This document shows positions 46,890 to 58,252 of a stretch of DNA of 64,000 nt, one piece after another. Under the pieces are notes generated by a model. The model worked only from the letters and a program-made list of their open reading frames with translations, did no database searches and had not been told where the DNA came from. This DNA is from Strigamia acuminata. Taxonomy: Eukaryota; Arthropoda; Chilopoda; Geophilomorpha; Linotaeniidae. The stretch spans positions 23,464,427 through 23,528,426 of the forward strand of contig OX442315.1 of assembly GCA_949358305.1 (NCBI GenBank), in the 5' to 3' direction. Position 1 is the stretch's first letter. The number at the start of each line of letters is the position of its first letter. Both the position numbers and the translations under genes were made by a program.

Positions 46890-47633
46890 AAATAGAAGGT
46901 AGCGACGTCACTCGGGAGTCCGGAAGTGGACGACGTCGCAGCTCGAACGTGATTGGTCGAGGCGAATCTCACTTGTTAACTTGACATCAAAACAATAGCA
47001 AGTTTAAGAAAGTCATCCCGGATTTTAACAACAAGGCAGTAAGAATAAGAGGGAAGAACGACCAAAAAACAAAGAAAAAGTGTGCAGCCAAGTGAAAGAA
47101 GGGTCCGATTAAGCGGAAGTTCATCTCAAGATGTTCGAACCACGGAAATCACCACCACCGAAAAGACGGGACCACAGTGAGGTAGTAAAATCGAAATGTG
47201 TCGAAAATATAAATGGATAAGGAAGTATTTCTCTCATCGGGTGTGTTATTTGAAAGCGTTTAAAGTAATCGTGGAAATGACGGAACGAAATATGTCATTA
47301 CAACGTGACAAGCTCGGCGAAATCGCGATTTAAAATGAAAAGGAGTCGAATGTCTTGAAATAAGTTAGAATAAAATTAGCTATCACTTAAATAACTGGTT
47401 TTATATGACGAAAGTACTAAGTTATTCGCCAAAATTACAAAAGAGTGGCATAAGAAGGACTCCTATCGCAAAAAGTAGCACGGAGCGCCATCTTGTGAGA
47501 AAATTTAGAATAATGAAAACTCAAAATCAAGATAAACACGCAAAAATAACACACACATCAGAGAAAGATAAAAATACAATGAATTTAAGAGAAAAATTGA
47601 ATTTAATAATGTTTTACATAGACCCAAGAAGCT
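46890..47633 (+). other. Non-coding gap between pol and ORF3
   Basis: 744 bp without a convincing ORF. TTTTACATAG just before ORF3 (47611-47620) could act as a splice acceptor for a subgenomic ORF3 mRNA, or the gap could hold an internal promoter. Neither is shown by sequence alone. Confidence 0.5.
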
Positions 47634-50600
47634 ATGGCGTCGTGGGGAAGAATTTCGAGAGCGGCTAGATTGCCAAGGAATATCCATCGAGGGAGAATTC
47701 CATACAGATACAAGAGAGAATTCGTCAAGAGAGGTTTTACAGCATTTCAAGCACGCAAAGCCTTCACAACAGCCATCCAAAGATTTTGGGGAACGACGAA
47801 ACGACTATTTAAAGGATTCAAAACATGTTTCCACGAAGTTTTGAGACAGATCCCAATTACAGAGGACACACATGGCCCAATTTGGAACCAGATGATAGGG
47901 GACGAATATCCAATAGAAGAGGAGGAAGCAGCCGATCTCAAAATATACCAGAATCCTGCGACAAACAAATTTAAATTCGTGGAAGAGGTGATGGCAAAGC
48001 TGAAAGCCGGAGCACCAGAAGTAGCGGCTAAATATATGGAGGAGAAGACAGCTTACCTCGAAGCTCAGGCCTTATTGCCTTCCCCGGAGTTAGATAAAGA
48101 GCCGCCATACTTCATAAAGAGTCAGTACAAGATGCACCAACTCCATATGACGGGACTCATTGGCCAAAACATCACACCGCTCAATTTAGAAGGTGAGCCG
48201 CAAGCCGAGGATTTTGGACCGCTCGTGTACGCCAAACAACAGCGGCAGGAGCAGGACGAGTGGGAGGCAGCATTAGAGCAGGCGGCAGAAGAAACGGTGA
48301 AGGAATTGCACGAGGAAGTGGAGTTTCTGAAATGTGTCAGAACGGAAGAAGAGGAAACCAAACGGCGAGGAAGAGAAGCCAGATCACGAGGAGCCCTTCG
48401 TTACTCCAGGAGTGAGAGACACAAAAGGACAACTCCTCCTCGAAGAATCAGCCCAAAATATTATACCAGGGAATTCAGATCTAGGCGAAAAGAGTACAGA
48501 AGTGCGGAAATAAGTCCGAGAAGATGTCAAAGTCGAGATAGAAAAGAAAGTCCCCGACGAAGGAGTAAAAGTCCAAGACGGCAATATTTCTCTCGTCAAA
48601 CGCAAATGGAGAAAAGATTAAGTCGAACAGACAAAGATTCAGAGAGGGAAGTAAAGAGGCATCAACGAAGCTCGGAAATAAGTCCGAAAAGGAATTCGAG
48701 GCGACACGAAACGACAGAGCAAGAATACGTACCTAGACACCACCGAGCAACAGAGAAGCGTCCGTCAGCCGAAGGAAATCGAATTGAGCGGACAAAGAAG
48801 CGCCCACGGTCGTCACACCGCTATTCAGAAATGCGCCCAGCAAGAAAAGTGACAATTTCGGCAAGTAAAGATGAGACACTACAGGTGCAAATTCGCAGAA
48901 GTTCGTCGGACGAGTATTTGACGGCACATGAGATGGAGCTAGATCAATACGTGGTAATGGACGAGTGTCAACGTTCGCCATCGCCTGAGTCGGAGGAAGA
49001 GCAGCAATTGGCTGAAACGACTGTTCGCATTTTGGAGGAACGGGAGCCAACAGCGACAGTCATACACGACATTGAAAAACAACAGGGAGGTGAAACCAAC
49101 AAAAGAGGGCCACGAACACCACCTACTACCCCGCCAAGACAGCAGGAAGTACAGAAACCATCGCTGGCCACCCCTCCAAGACCGGACCAGGCGCCAAAGA
49201 CACCACCACGGAGTGCGCACACTCCTATTACCTGGACTCCAACCACGTGCCCACCAACGCCAACGCCGCGAGTGTCATCACCGGAGATTTCCAGCTGCCG
49301 AGAGTTGCCGACTCTTGACGAGGCCTTAGCCCAAGCATGGGAGAAAAGGGCAAGGGAACCAGCGCGAAAAAAAGGACCATCGCGAATACTGCGCCCGAGG
49401 ATGCGAGATCCAAGGAAGGTACAACCAAAAGCTACGCCAAGTGCCGCCTTGGGGGTGCCTCACCCTCACTTGCAGCCAATTACGGAACCAATTCCCCAAA
49501 CGGACTTATCACTGCCAATTCCATCAGTAGCCACCGTGATGTACACGATAGACCCATCAGTCAAATTAGCCGAAGATTTCGATAGATACTATCAACAGCT
49601 GTGGACAATGTATCTGAAATTTCCATTATGTAACCAAGGACTTCTGACCCCGACAATGGACGAGTACCAGCAAGCCCAATTAGCAGAATCACTAAATGAA
49701 CGACGGAGATGCGCTCAAGCCTTCGTCGCCCAACCCACCGAATTGAGAACCAAAGAATGGCTAGCTTGGTTCGAAGTGCAAATGTCAGTGGCATTAATAA
49801 GACTTTTGTTTCCAGGAGTTTTCCAAGCGGTCGAAGCATCGCTGATCGCCACAAGTTTCCTATGGACGTCAGCAATGGGCATCCCACCTGAGTTGCTCGA
49901 CAGCTGGAAAACAGTATTGGGAGACCCACCTGTCATCCGGGCCCAATTGGAACGAGAAGTTTTTAAAACGGGAGAAACATCGGGGCAGTGCATGCTGAGA
50001 CTGCGGGGCGAATGGATTCTGAGAAGACAGAGTTTGCAACTGCAACGGAATTTTGGGACGTGTGCGCAGCAAGTGGCTGACCCACCAGCAGCGGGAGGGG
50101 CGGTGCCCACAGTCTTTATGACTGCCACGCCGAGCCACCAGCCAACCAAAAAAGCAATAGCTCCAGAATCCGATGTTGAGTTGAAATTGACCACCGATAC
50201 TGAGATGTTTGATGTCGAAGGGAATGAGCCCTTAAATAGAGCTAGTGGAAGCTCGCAAAAAACAGCGTCTGGCAGAAGTTCGGCAGCTACTAAAGGGACG
50301 AAAAAGAATCCAAACCAAGACTACAGGAAAATAAAACAGTTGTATCCAGGTCTGAGATTCCCCGAATACGCGCGAACTCTACTTATCTATAATGCGACGT
50401 TATGCCATGAGGCATTGAAGTGGCTCGAGAATGCTGTCAGAGAGCCTAAACGCATAATTCAGCATCAACGACTAGTTGCGGTGCGGAGACCACCCACCGG
50501 ATCCCGCGAAAAATATGACATCGATTATGACCGAGTATTCCCGAGGACTAAGTTCATCAAAGAAGTCTGGCTCCATGTCAATAATGGCGCCACCTCGGGA

Positions 50601-50681
50601 CCAACCCAGCATCTGCCAAAATTTTCGGTTTCCGAAAGCGAAGCTCCCACTCCGGAGTCAGTTTTCCGAATCGAGAAATGA
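47634..50681 (+). CDS. ORF3 of the gypsy element: 1,015-aa protein with Arg/Ser-rich domain, unknown function
   Basis: Starts at ATG (MASWGRISRAARLPR) and is uninterrupted. About 1-60 is basic; about 60-240 is helical and acidic. About 245-400 is rich in Arg, Ser, Lys and Tyr with many RS/SP dipeptides (YSRSERHKRTTPPRR, ESPRRRSKSPRRQ), like splicing-factor RS domains. About 470-640 is Pro/Thr-rich (RTPPTTPPRQ), probably disordered. About 640-810 is a compact, Leu/Trp-rich, mainly helical domain (LAEDFDRYYQQLWTMYLKFP; TKEWLAWFEVQMSVALIRLL; MLRLRGEWILRRQSL). The last 120 residues are again ordered (YPGLRFPEYARTLLIYNATL). I see no signal peptide, membrane anchor or cleavage site, so it is not a typical env. 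The helical domain might be Gag-like, but I cannot show it. Confidence 0.9.
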   Translation: MASWGRISRAARLPRNIHRGRIPYRYKREFVKRGFTAFQARKAFTTAIQRFWGTTKRLFKGFKTCFHEVLRQIPITEDTHGPIWNQMIGDEYPIEEEEAADLKIYQNPATNKFKFVEEVMAKLKAGAPEVAAKYMEEKTAYLEAQALLPSPELDKEPPYFIKSQYKMHQLHMTGLIGQNITPLNLEGEPQAEDFGPLVYAKQQRQEQDEWEAALEQAAEETVKELHEEVEFLKCVRTEEEETKRRGREARSRGALRYSRSERHKRTTPPRRISPKYYTREFRSRRKEYRSAEISPRRCQSRDRKESPRRRSKSPRRQYFSRQTQMEKRLSRTDKDSEREVKRHQRSSEISPKRNSRRHETTEQEYVPRHHRATEKRPSAEGNRIERTKKRPRSSHRYSEMRPARKVTISASKDETLQVQIRRSSSDEYLTAHEMELDQYVVMDECQRSPSPESEEEQQLAETTVRILEEREPTATVIHDIEKQQGGETNKRGPRTPPTTPPRQQEVQKPSLATPPRPDQAPKTPPRSAHTPITWTPTTCPPTPTPRVSSPEISSCRELPTLDEALAQAWEKRAREPARKKGPSRILRPRMRDPRKVQPKATPSAALGVPHPHLQPITEPIPQTDLSLPIPSVATVMYTIDPSVKLAEDFDRYYQQLWTMYLKFPLCNQGLLTPTMDEYQQAQLAESLNERRRCAQAFVAQPTELRTKEWLAWFEVQMSVALIRLLFPGVFQAVEASLIATSFLWTSAMGIPPELLDSWKTVLGDPPVIRAQLEREVFKTGETSGQCMLRLRGEWILRRQSLQLQRNFGTCAQQVADPPAAGGAVPTVFMTATPSHQPTKKAIAPESDVELKLTTDTEMFDVEGNEPLNRASGSSQKTASGRSSAATKGTKKNPNQDYRKIKQLYPGLRFPEYARTLLIYNATLCHEALKWLENAVREPKRIIQHQRLVAVRRPPTGSREKYDIDYDRVFPRTKFIKEVWLHVNNGATSGPTQHLPKFSVSESEAPTPESVFRIEK

Positions 50682-50712
50682 GAAGTGAAGGAAGAAATCG
50701 GAGAACCTTCCT

Positions 50713-50726
50713 AAAAAGAGGGGAGG
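50713..50726 (+). promoter_or_regulatory. Polypurine tract
   Basis: AAAAAGAGGGGAGG lies directly before the 3' LTR, the expected primer for plus-strand DNA synthesis. Confidence 0.9.
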
Positions 50727-51758
50727 TGTAGTGACCCTAGTGGTCACTAATGAAGTGTCGGGAATGAGCCCGAAATAAAATATTAAATTGGAGATTGTTT
50801 TATTTTATTTTATATTTTTTATGATTTCCTGTCTAGATAAAGGGAGGTAGGCAGGGTGGGAGGAATTGTGGGTGGTCGCCAAGGAAACCAGCCCGCAACC
50901 TCCCGGAGCAGGAAACACTTCCTGTGAGGAGCAGAAAAACTCCTCAGTTTGAAACTTACTTTGAGAGCAACCAGTCACCAAAATCTTCCTGAGAAAACAC
51001 CATTCTACAAGCTGATTTGGAGAAAGATTGCCAGAGTATTTGGACTCATTCTTGCAGATTGCCAGAGCAATTTGTGAGATATTTCTTGCTGTTACTTCAG
51101 TTAGTGACAGTGGGATTTTTATCTTGCCAAACAAGTATTGTTTGGAGGGATTTCTATTCTTGGCCAACAGCCATTGTTGGACTGAGACTTCCTCACTCGC
51201 GACGAAGCGAAGTGAGCGCGACTGTGTGAGATTGTTGAGCGGAATCAGCCGCAACGACGCCGCGACGACGACGTTGCGACCTGGAAAGGACGAAGAGAGC
51301 GGGATTGAGCCCGAGCGAGTCAGGAGAACGTAGTTGTGACGGAATTGTGTCCGTGTTGAAGAAACGCCGAAGCCGAGCCGAGCGTCGAGCGAAGCGAATC
51401 CAAGCGTTCGGCGTTCCCGAGAAGTGGAGTCGTCGAATCGACTGGATTCTTTATCGTTTTCCTTTGCTTTTAATTATATTTCTTTTAGTAAATTATTTCT
51501 TCAGTCGTCTAATTTATCATTTTATCACAAAATAATATCCGTATTTTAATATCTTGTATTTGATTTAGTGTTTATTCTAAGTTTGAATAAATCGTCTGTT
51601 AATTGAGAAATAATAGAGTCATTATTTTTCTTAGTGTTTAACTTGAAGTTTGAGTTAATATTAAGTTATTTTGAGAAGTATTTGTATAAGTCCTGGCACG
51701 GCATCAATGAGTTTAGTTTTATTGTTAATATTCTTCACAGTAATTTGAGCTCATTACA
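50727..51758 (+). repeat. 3' LTR (1,032 bp)
   Basis: Same length and ends as the 5' LTR at a constant offset of 13,946 bp. All short open frames inside it translate identically to those of the 5' LTR. It is followed by the target duplication TTAG. Confidence 0.97.
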
Positions 51759-51762
51759 TTAG

Positions 51763-53784
51763 AAGCAAATCTATTTATTAAACATTTATCGTGTAAACAT
51801 AAAATTGACAGACATGTTTATAACCAAATTATTGTGTTCAATACGTGATTTCTAAATGCCAATTGTATGTTTTGAATTATCGTATAACCGAGCTTAATGA
51901 TGTTGATTGCCCTAATTAGACGCGAAGAGTTGAGTTTGGGGGAGAAAACAACAAGCTTCGAACGTTAAGAAAATGGAAAAAAAACTTAATGGAAAATAAC
52001 TTATTTATAGGTTATAAATTAAATTAACTATAATTTAATTTTGAGCACTAAGTACCAATGTTTTTTTATTGAGAAATTATTTCATAATCTTTTTAGATTA
52101 GATTTTAATTGAATTTTGTAATAGGATAGAATTTTTTTAATTGAATATCTAAAATTAGTTTTATTTGGAATATATTGAAATCCTAATTTCACTTAATCAA
52201 TATATTTTTTAAAAAAGGTCGTAATATAAAACGTAAATCGTAACAAATAATCTTTAAAACATTTTCAAAATTAGATACACCATTGCAGCAGATAGATATT
52301 TATTAATATGAAAAATATTATTGGCCTTTTTTTTAGACTTTAAACGTCTGTTTGCACTCAAAATGAAATTTCAAACGTTTGTAAATATATCAACTTTTTA
52401 TCGTCTTCTTGGGTTTTTCCCCCCTCCCCTCCCGCCGATGAAAACAAATATTTTGACATTTTTCATTTTCTTCATCGCGTGTTTTCTGTTGTAAAAACCT
52501 ATGATGTAATGCCTTTTTTTTTCTTTTCTCAAAAAATACTCAAGGTTATAATTTGGAAAGGTGCGTCCATATGCGTCATGCACTTTAAATCATTATTTTT
52601 GACATTACAAAGTACATAAGTAATTATTTATGAAAATGCCAAAGTGGTAAGTAAAGTGGTTTTTAAACATTAAAGTGTTTAAAAACACCAATTTGTCAAC
52701 GGAATTAAAGAAAAGAAAAAGATAAATTGGCAATTTAGAATTGCATCAATTTAATTAATTTTTTTCTGAAGAATTATTCAGGTAAACAGGTTTTTGGCCT
52801 TGAAAACTAAACACTAATACATTGCTTTTGACGAAATAAAAACAACATAAAATCACTAATAAATATCCGATAAAATGTTTAGCACAAACAGGAAAAGTTT
52901 TATTTGATTTTAAATGTAAACATTATATGATTATTAAGTATTCAACTATCAAATTGTTTATGAAAATTTTAAATGTTTTTGAAAAATACCAAAAAAAAGT
53001 TTAAAAAGTGAGAGGTTTCAAAACCTTTGACCTTCCAGAAAAGTGAAGAGTGTAACGAACGCCCTTCTGGAGGGTCAAATGAAGTAGGTGTATTACGCCA
53101 TACGATTCTACCTGAATGCAAGCATCCACCCACTTTTCAGCGTTTTTAGGTAAGGTAAATTTGAAACAAATCTTAATTTTGTGCATTGAAACTATGTCGT
53201 CAGGTAAATTTAATGATAATTACCAATTTAAGTATAATATTGTAATAGAAATGGCTTGATAACGTTGATTGATGTTTTTTGTTGAGTTTACAATGGTCTA
53301 AAACAATTACTAAATTTACGTAAAAGTAGCATGATGAAATACTGTATTTCTAATCTCAAAAATACTTTATCCTTAAAAAAAGTAATTAATTGCTTTCAGT
53401 TGAAAAAATAATCATTACATAAAAAGATCGTTTAAAAATTTCGTTATTTGTAGTTAGTTACATATATTAAAAAAATTTAAAATTGTTTATTTACCTTGAC
53501 CTTGGAGGTTTAATTGCCTAGAGTTGTCTCTCTTCTGCTGATCTGCTGACTGGCATCCTTATTATCTTGTTTTTATATGATGTCAGTTGAAGAAAGCGCC
53601 ATCTTCATGTAAACGAAGCTCGTGGGTACTTTTTTATGATTGGTTCAAATGCGCGGGAATTTTAATTTAGTGAATAACCACTTGCAAACTTCCAATATGT
53701 TTGCAGAACGCTAGTAAAAAAGAAGTATTATAGATTCATGGTAAAAGATGGATATTATCGACTTCAAGAGAAATGAAAATTCTT
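51763..53784. other. Intergenic AT-rich DNA
   Basis: No gene seen. One hairpin (53026-53040 with 53065-53079) is listed separately. The sequence before the retrotransposon insertion would have been continuous with 36776. Confidence 0.5.
53026..53079. repeat. 15-bp hairpin
   Basis: TTTGACCTTCCAGAA (53026-53040) pairs with TTCTGGAGGGTCAAA (53065-53079) over 15 positions with one G-U, around a 24-nt loop. It is shorter than a usual microRNA precursor stem; function unknown. Confidence 0.45.
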
Positions 53785-53859
53785 TTACGGAGGAACTTTA
53801 AGAGAAAAGCGAATCTTTTCGACCAGGACTCCTTTCGACTGGATTACAGTGTAAGCTGC

Positions 53860-54035
53860 GTAGCCCGGACATAGCACGGTCCGGACAGCTGTGTGGTCCG
53901 GACAAGTTTGCCGGACCCAACCAATAAGGAGCAATGCTAAATTTGCTCTTTGGTCCGGACAGCTCCCCCTTCCGAAATCCGAACAAAGCGATGCGTCTCG
54001 TATAGGGAAAAATCGCTGTGTAGTCCGGACAAAAA
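53860..54035. repeat. Patch of repeated (G)GTCCGGACA palindromes
   Basis: The palindrome GTCCGGAC occurs four times (about 53880, 53899, 53952, 54022), with degenerate forms CCCGGACA and GCCGGACC between. Spacing is irregular. The patch is G+C-rich in an AT-rich setting. Confidence 0.6.
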
Positions 54036-54085
54036 CCAAAAATGCTGATTTTCTAATGAAATAAATTAGAAAAAAAATTAAAAAC

Positions 54086-54317
54086 ACTAAAATTTAAATA
54101 AAAAATTAATTTATTGCATGTTCACAAGGGTTGGAAAAGGTTGGAAAAGGTTGGAAAAGGTGCTGTTGCGCCATGTGCACGTCGTAATGTGCACGTGTTT
54201 ACGAACGTAGACATGACGTAACATATGTGCACAGGGCGCAACGATACCTTTAACGCAAATTTCCTTTTCCAACTTTTGTGAACCTGCAATAAATTAATAT
54301 TTTATTTAAATTTTAGT
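54086..54317. mobile_element. 232-bp inverted-repeat element (MITE-like)
   Basis: The left end from ACTAAAATTTAAAT (54086) to GTTGGAAAAGG is matched inverted at the right end (about 54260-54317, ending TTTTAGT) over roughly 57 bp with few mismatches. The flanking AAC at 54083-54085 and 54318-54320 may be a 3-bp target duplication. A 10-bp unit GGTTGGAAAA is repeated three times at the inner left end. The centre is G+C-richer with several GTGCAC/ACGT motifs. No coding capacity. Confidence 0.82.
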
Positions 54318-55807
54318 AACGAATCCCGAATTTCACGATTCGTTCATTTCGCGATTTCTTTTTTCGCGAAACATCCGCCACCCCAGTATACCCAGTATAC
54401 CTAGGTACCGGTATACAATTTCTGTTTTTGTTGTGTTACGAACTACAAACGACAATGATCGAAAATTCCTTCACCCGTTGAAACAAGGAGATTTTCCTGA
54501 TGACATAAAATTTCAAAAAGTTAAAAATTTGCTACCCTGCAGTACTTTTATTTAAATTCAAAACATGTGAGAGGAGGAACTGCATCAGGTCGACAGTCGT
54601 TAAGTCGGCAAGTTAGCGCGACCTCAATCATACCAACTACATCAAGGTTGGTTTAGTTTGTAAAAAGGAGCGTATAGGAAGTAAAGAAAACAAACCCTGG
54701 GATGTGTTCTTTTCTTCACATCCTATTGCACATACCGTATTATTTTCCTTACCCGTGATTAACATCAACCAAATTAATTTTGACTGGTCAAATTATTAAT
54801 ACCAAATACTCAGAATCAGAACAGATTGTCTTATTTTCCATCTTTATGACTTCAGTGACGACCATAGCGCGACATCACTACAAATTTTCCTTTTTTTAGT
54901 GGCCGTTAACACTAACTTATAATTTTATCATCTTGTGGAGCATTACTGACACCCGAAATTCATGTATCATATAAATGCACTTTTCTTTGACAGCTCAAAC
55001 CTTAAAAAAACTTTAAATACCGCCACTGGTTTTATAAACGGCTCTGTAAACACATCATTAATATTCAACCAGTGCTAACAAACAGCCTAAAGATGACCAC
55101 AAACTTTTTTGCGTCTGGATATCAATTTTTTCCTGTTTTTGAAAGCTTAGTTATTATTTTTTTTTAAATTAAATTTTGTTTCTTACAACATGAAAAAGTT
55201 AATTTTTGACTGGCCTCAGTTTTAATGCAAAATGCTTTATTTTTACGAACATGAAAACATTAAATACACAAAATGACGGACTAGAACAAACTTTGATAAC
55301 AAACACGTAACTAACAAAAAAAAAATATTGAATATTAAATTTAATAAATAAGGAACTATAGTCGATATGCGAATGTACACAACAGTAACTTTCAATATTA
55401 CAATTTGAAAACACATTTTCTCGTCTTCAAGTATTATTTGGGCGACCTACAAAATTTACATATGACTAAACTTTGCACAAACATTGAAATTACAAATGAA
55501 TAAGTATCTATAATCATAGAAAACATGTCATGTCAAAGATTCAATTAAGGTGTCAAACTTAGAGAAAAAAACTCTGCATCAGGTAAATGCTAATCAATTC
55601 ATCTAAAATTGAGATTTTTACATTTATATTTGTAAATATTTGTAAATATATTTTTGAATTTATAAATTATTTACCAAAAAAAAGGAAATAAGTTTGAAAC
55701 TGACTACTGAACACAAGTACAGACTGTCACACAGTCTCCATATACAATATTCATAAATTTTCTAACAATCAATATACAAAATACGAAGAGATATTACAGC
55801 AACCTCT
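54318..55807. other. Intergenic; 3' flank of the Ig/EGF gene
   Basis: No coding sequence seen. The minus-strand Ig/EGF gene ends at 55808, so part of this region is its 3' UTR. Confidence 0.5.
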
Positions 55808-57110
55808 TCATCTCTCCGTTCTATTCAAATCTTGATAATGTTTTAGAGATCGATCTGCATGAGTAAATTTAGTTTTAGCAACGTTATACGACAAACAAAT
55901 TATCATACTACCATATTGACACGAGCTGCCCCAATTGTGCCGGCCACAATGACAACGTCCATTCTTACATCGACCACCATTGTGGCATGTATTTGGACAT
56001 CGGTGATGTTCGCAGCGTTTTCCACTAAATCCGGAAGAACACTGACATTTTCCAGGTGATGTACAAACTTGATTAAGTCCACACGAAGGTTTGCAAATGG
56101 CTGGATTTAAGCACGATATTTTTAAAAATAATTAGTTTTCATATCAGAATACTAAATATACTAATATATATTTACGGTAATTGCATTGTGGTCCCATGTA
56201 ACCAAATGCACATTGACATTTATTTCGTCCAATACAAAATCCTCTATTTTGGCAGGAAAGTTTACAAAGTGAACGTCGTGCAGCACCTGAAAAACAACAA
56301 AATTCATTGTAAGCTTTGTTAAATGTTGAATTAAATGTATACCATTTCTTCTTATACTGTGACTTTTTTGAATGCGACAGCACAATACTCCAGTAGTAGC
56401 GTTTTTTTGATAAAAACATCCAAATTTATCTTCTTCAGTGCCGTAAACATCGATACGGCCGTATTTCAAACACGACGAACCGTGATGGAACATGTACGAG
56501 CAGCCGTGTCCTATACCCGCCATGTTTTTATTGTGACACCTGGGAAAATGATGATAATTATTTTTGGAAAAGAAAAAAAAATTTTGGAATAGAAAAATAA
56601 ATTTTTGTTAAAGAAATAGAAATTTTTGCAATAAATTACCGAGCACATTTTCCATCAGAAACAGCGGCGTTATAAGCGTAGCAGCCATCCAAACTGGTGA
56701 CCTGCTGCCAAGAAAGTCGGCGTAATGTCCGAGAATCTTGAACACTACACACCCGCCAACCACGAGAACACAGAGGTTTGGCTCTTCGGATATGTCCAGA
56801 CCATGCTCCTTTGCATGCGCTTACATTTGGAAGAAAAAAAAGACCTTGATCAGATCTATCAGCACAGCCGAAATTTGGTTCTGTGTAAAAATAACAAACA
56901 AAATAACATTATTTATCATTCAATTTTAAAAAAATAAAAATAAAGTAAACGTTTAAAATATTCACCAATTACAGATACTTGCGTTGTTGTAGTTACATTT
57001 CCAAAATTATTCCGTGCAAAACATCGGTAGCGACCCGAATCAACCGAACGAACATCAACTACGATCAAAGTCCCTAAATAAAAAGAGAAAAAACAAAGAG
57101 AAAAAAAAAA

Positions 57111-57141
<31 letters not shown>

Positions 57142-58220
57142 AAAGAAGAAAAAAAAACCTGTTCGAAAAGTGAAGATCCTGTTATTGGTATTGAGTAAAG
57201 AAATTCCGTCCTTGTACCAGAGGACAGCGGGATTCGGATTTCCACTTACGCCACATGTCAAACTCATGTTACTGCCTTTGGTCACTTGAACTGTTAAAGG
57301 CGGAGTGAGGATCAACTTTGGAGGAAAATCTAAGATCAAAAGGATTATCAGTTTAAAATAATTTTTTTCTTCTTCTTTCCTTCCAATTCCAGTCTTCCAG
57401 TACCCTGATCTTTGCAGCAGACGACCCCGGAAGCCAAACCAGGCCGATAAGAACATGCATTACCGTCTCTAGTATCCACACAACAACTAACATCAATTCT
57501 GCCACCAGTAATGCAAGAACTTTGTCCTTGATTTTGATGAGGACACCCTCTCCCAATCCCAGCCAAATCGTCCTGCAATAAAACATTCATTACAATCTTT
57601 TATTTTAATTTTTACGACGAGCTAGAGCTACCATTTCCAAGTTGCTTCGGCATTCCTGGCATGTTCCTCCATCCTGCGCGGCATTGAAAGCAAAACATCC
57701 ATCTAAACTGACAGCGTCTAACCAGCGCACCCTTTTCAGTTTGTCTTTGTCCTTATGACTACACACGTGCCATCCTCTGGCACACAAATGGCTGGCATTT
57801 CGAATATGACCGGTCCAAGCTCCAAAACATGCGACCACGAACGGGTGGCTGAGAAATGCATCCGATTTTCCATCGGAGCAACCAAAGTCAACAACTAAAA
57901 AAATAATAAAGAAATAAAGAGATAAGTAGATAAATAAATTGGCAACAGAAATGTAAAAAAAAGTTTATGTTCGTGAGAAATTGATCAATTACTGATCTGG
58001 TTTTTCAGCTTTTCCTCTACAGTGTCTACACCTCTGATGTTGTCTCCCGTGGCGAACTCGGATAAAAGGAGGGAGCGAATCCATTCAGCTGTCACCCACA
58101 GAGGTGCAGAAAGCTATTGTATGTTTGTGATCAGGACCACCTGTGTGGTCACCAAACTCAAATTCTTTTTTGTCCTTCACAACTTCCTGAATTTTTTTTT
58201 TCAAACTTTTATTTTTAAAG

Positions 58221-58252
<32 letters not shown>

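Larger units (their letters stand above)
36777..51762 (+). mobile_element. Complete 14,978-bp Ty3/gypsy LTR retrotransposon with its 4-bp target duplication
   Basis: The element proper is 36781-51758. It is flanked by TTAG at 36777-36780 and 51759-51762. Order: LTR, primer site, gag, -1 frameshift, pol (protease, RT, RNase H, integrase), a 744-bp gap, ORF3, polypurine tract, LTR. The pol order (integrase last) and RT motifs are those of Ty3/gypsy. All three long ORFs are unbroken and the two LTRs have the same length and identical predicted translations throughout, so the insertion is young and may be active. Nearly 15 kb is very large for an autonomous gypsy element, which usually runs 5-8 kb. 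The excess lies in gag, the pol tail and ORF3. Confidence 0.97.

Noticed and set aside
47634-50681. ORF3 as an envelope protein
   Set aside because: No signal peptide, membrane anchor, cysteine pattern or cleavage site is visible; the sequence is basic, RS-rich and partly disordered.
53001-53186. 61-codon antisense frame and hairpin as a microRNA gene
   Set aside because: The frame has no support, and a 15-bp stem is short for a microRNA precursor; kept only as a hairpin.
57055-57245. Poly-Phe/Leu 'membrane protein' frames near 57.1 kb
   Set aside because: They are readings through an (AAAT)n and poly-A/T intron of the Ig/EGF gene.
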